DNA of 6,002 bases from an uncultured Marmoricola sp. Lineage in GTDB: Bacteria > Actinomycetota > Actinomycetes > Propionibacteriales > Nocardioidaceae. This document shows, piece by piece, positions 5,017 through 6,002 of the stretch; within the stretch, counting starts at the first letter, position 1; each line of letters opens with the position of its first letter. The notes beneath the pieces were generated by a model. That model did no database searches. It was not told where the DNA came from and worked only from the letters and a program-made list of their open reading frames with translations. The DNA lies in contig CALMMO010000211.1 in the NCBI GenBank assembly GCA_937868455.1, positions 1 through 6,002 on the forward strand, written 5' to 3'. A program made the translations under genes and the position numbers.

Positions 5017-6002
5017 CGCATCATGTGGGTAGGGGAGTCGAGCAAGGCAACGATGAGCTGGACCACTCGATCGTGAGACATCGAGTTGAGCGATGTCGTC
5101 AGTGAGATGCCGGAGCGTTGGGCAATGCCATCTTTGTGCTCCTGCGGAATGGCGGTGCCCAAGAGTGCCAGGGCAGCGGCGTCAATGACAGCCGCATAGG
5201 TCGCTGGAAAGGCAGGTAGCCAAGTCGCGTCACTAGGGATGCTGGCTTGATCAGTGGGCCACCAGAACGCGCCGAGGTTACGGTGGAAATCAAACGTGTT
5301 GAGCACCCGACCAGGCGTGGACCAGGCTCCGTTGACCTCGGGGAAGCCGTTGGGAGCGGGCCAACTGTAGGGCGTTTGCCCCTGGTCGGTGGCGGCCCAA
5401 TAGATCGCACGAGCGAACGACTGATTGCTGGTGGGTGCTGTGGGAGCAACCCTCAGCGCTCTGATGGTGGCCACCGTGTCTTCAATCGGTGAACGCACTT
5501 TGGACCCTCGCGATGAGATGAACTCAGGGTGGGAAACCATGGCTCGTAAAGCTGCCTTGATTGAGGTGCCGGACTTGGTGAACGCCGCGGCCACAGCGTT
5601 CACGAGTTCGCTCGAGGGATTGTCGCGAACAAACTTCACACATAGCCGTTTTGCGATGCGCTGCGCCGTCGCTGGGTGGTGTGCGAGGTAGCTGAGGTAG
5701 GCGTTGGTCGCCGTACGCCCATCGGCGGAGGTGTTGGGGTGGCTGAACCCGAGCACGTTGATCTGACCAGTCCAGTGCCAGGAGGTGTCGTAGAACGTTT
5801 GGAATTTGGGCCACCACAGATCGACGCGATAGCCCGTGAGTAGCCGGCTGGAGTTGAGTACGTCGTCCTCTGTGTAGCCCGCACCCAAGCCGACTGAGTG
5901 CACCTCCAACAACTCCCGACCCAGATTTTCATTAGGCGCGTCTTTGGTGGAGGAAGCGTTATCGAGAAACAGGCCCATGCTTGGGTGGGTAATGGTTTGT
6001 TG
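5013..6002 (-). CDS. DUF1800 family protein (N-terminus beyond window)
   Basis: The reading frame is open to the right edge, giving 329 C-terminal residues of a protein usually about 450-600 long; the true start lies outside the window, and the ATG at 5978 is internal. Family hallmarks are clear: HPSMGLFLDNASSTKDAPNE then NLGRELLEVHSVGLGAGYTE near the visible N-terminus (hP-M-yLD, NEN-aREl-EL-t-G, YtE-DV), then LLTGYRVD, and GFHP-like GFSHP. AQRIAKRLCVKFVRDNPSSE, then ALRAMVSHPEFIS, GQTPYSWPAPNGFPEVNGAW and the terminal LIVALLDSPTHMMR follow. DUF1800 proteins are usually secreted and have no established reaction. Its stop overlaps the DUF1501 start (GTGA), indicating one transcript and probable coupling. 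I see no frameshift. Confidence 0.92.
   Translation of the reverse strand, partial: QQTITHPSMGLFLDNASSTKDAPNENLGRELLEVHSVGLGAGYTEDDVLNSSRLLTGYRVDLWWPKFQTFYDTSWHWTGQINVLGFSHPNTSADGRTATNAYLSYLAHHPATAQRIAKRLCVKFVRDNPSSELVNAVAAAFTKSGTSIKAALRAMVSHPEFISSRGSKVRSPIEDTVATIRALRVAPTAPTSNQSFARAIYWAATDQGQTPYSWPAPNGFPEVNGAWSTPGRVLNTFDFHRNLGAFWWPTDQASIPSDATWLPAFPATYAAVIDAAALALLGTAIPQEHKDGIAQRSGISLTTSLNSMSHDRVVQLIVALLDSPTHMMR

Noticed and set aside
5976..5978. ATG as the start of the DUF1800 gene
   Set aside because: The frame stays open to the window edge with family-typical residues (ITHPSMG) ahead of it, so this Met is internal.

Overview
The window looks like a moderately GC-rich (about 60 % by eye) actinobacterial chromosome. 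The evidence is a TetR regulator that reads like mycobacterial/rhodococcal KstR, codon choice ending mostly in G or C, GTG and TTG starts, and tightly overlapping genes. I cannot name the genus.

Layout. At the left edge (1-518, minus) is a KstR-like TetR repressor gene, cut by the window before its C-terminus. A 133-base divergent intergenic region (519-651) follows. It holds two separate 24-bp imperfect inverted repeats. The one at 596-619 contains the AACGTGTT core known from KstR operators. From 652 to 3711 (plus) runs a three-gene, translationally overlapping operon: a GT-B fold family 4-type glycosyltransferase, a class I SAM-dependent methyltransferase, and an alpha/alpha-toroid protein of the kind automatically named 'prenyltransferase' or six-hairpin glycosidase-like. 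From the right edge to 3712 (minus) runs a DUF1800 gene (N-terminus outside the window) followed, with a 4-bp GTGA overlap, by a DUF1501 gene with a twin-arginine signal. The two convergent operons meet with no spacer at all: the stop codons abut (TAG|CTA).

How the genes may work together. The glycosyltransferase, methyltransferase and toroid protein are co-translated and none has a signal peptide or obvious membrane segment. They therefore look like a cytoplasmic pathway that builds and modifies a glycosylated small molecule or lipid; the product is unknown. The divergent KstR-like gene and the shared operator suggest that this operon answers to the same steroid/CoA-thioester signal that controls cholesterol catabolism in relatives, which is an inference. 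The DUF1800-DUF1501 pair is a widespread association of exported proteins of unknown function. DUF1501 has the metal-site-like motifs of the alkaline phosphatase/sulfatase superfamily. No RNA genes, mobile elements, CRISPR arrays or phage features were seen. The most interesting parts are the GT-MT-toroid operon with its double-palindrome control region, and the DUF1800-DUF1501 pair.
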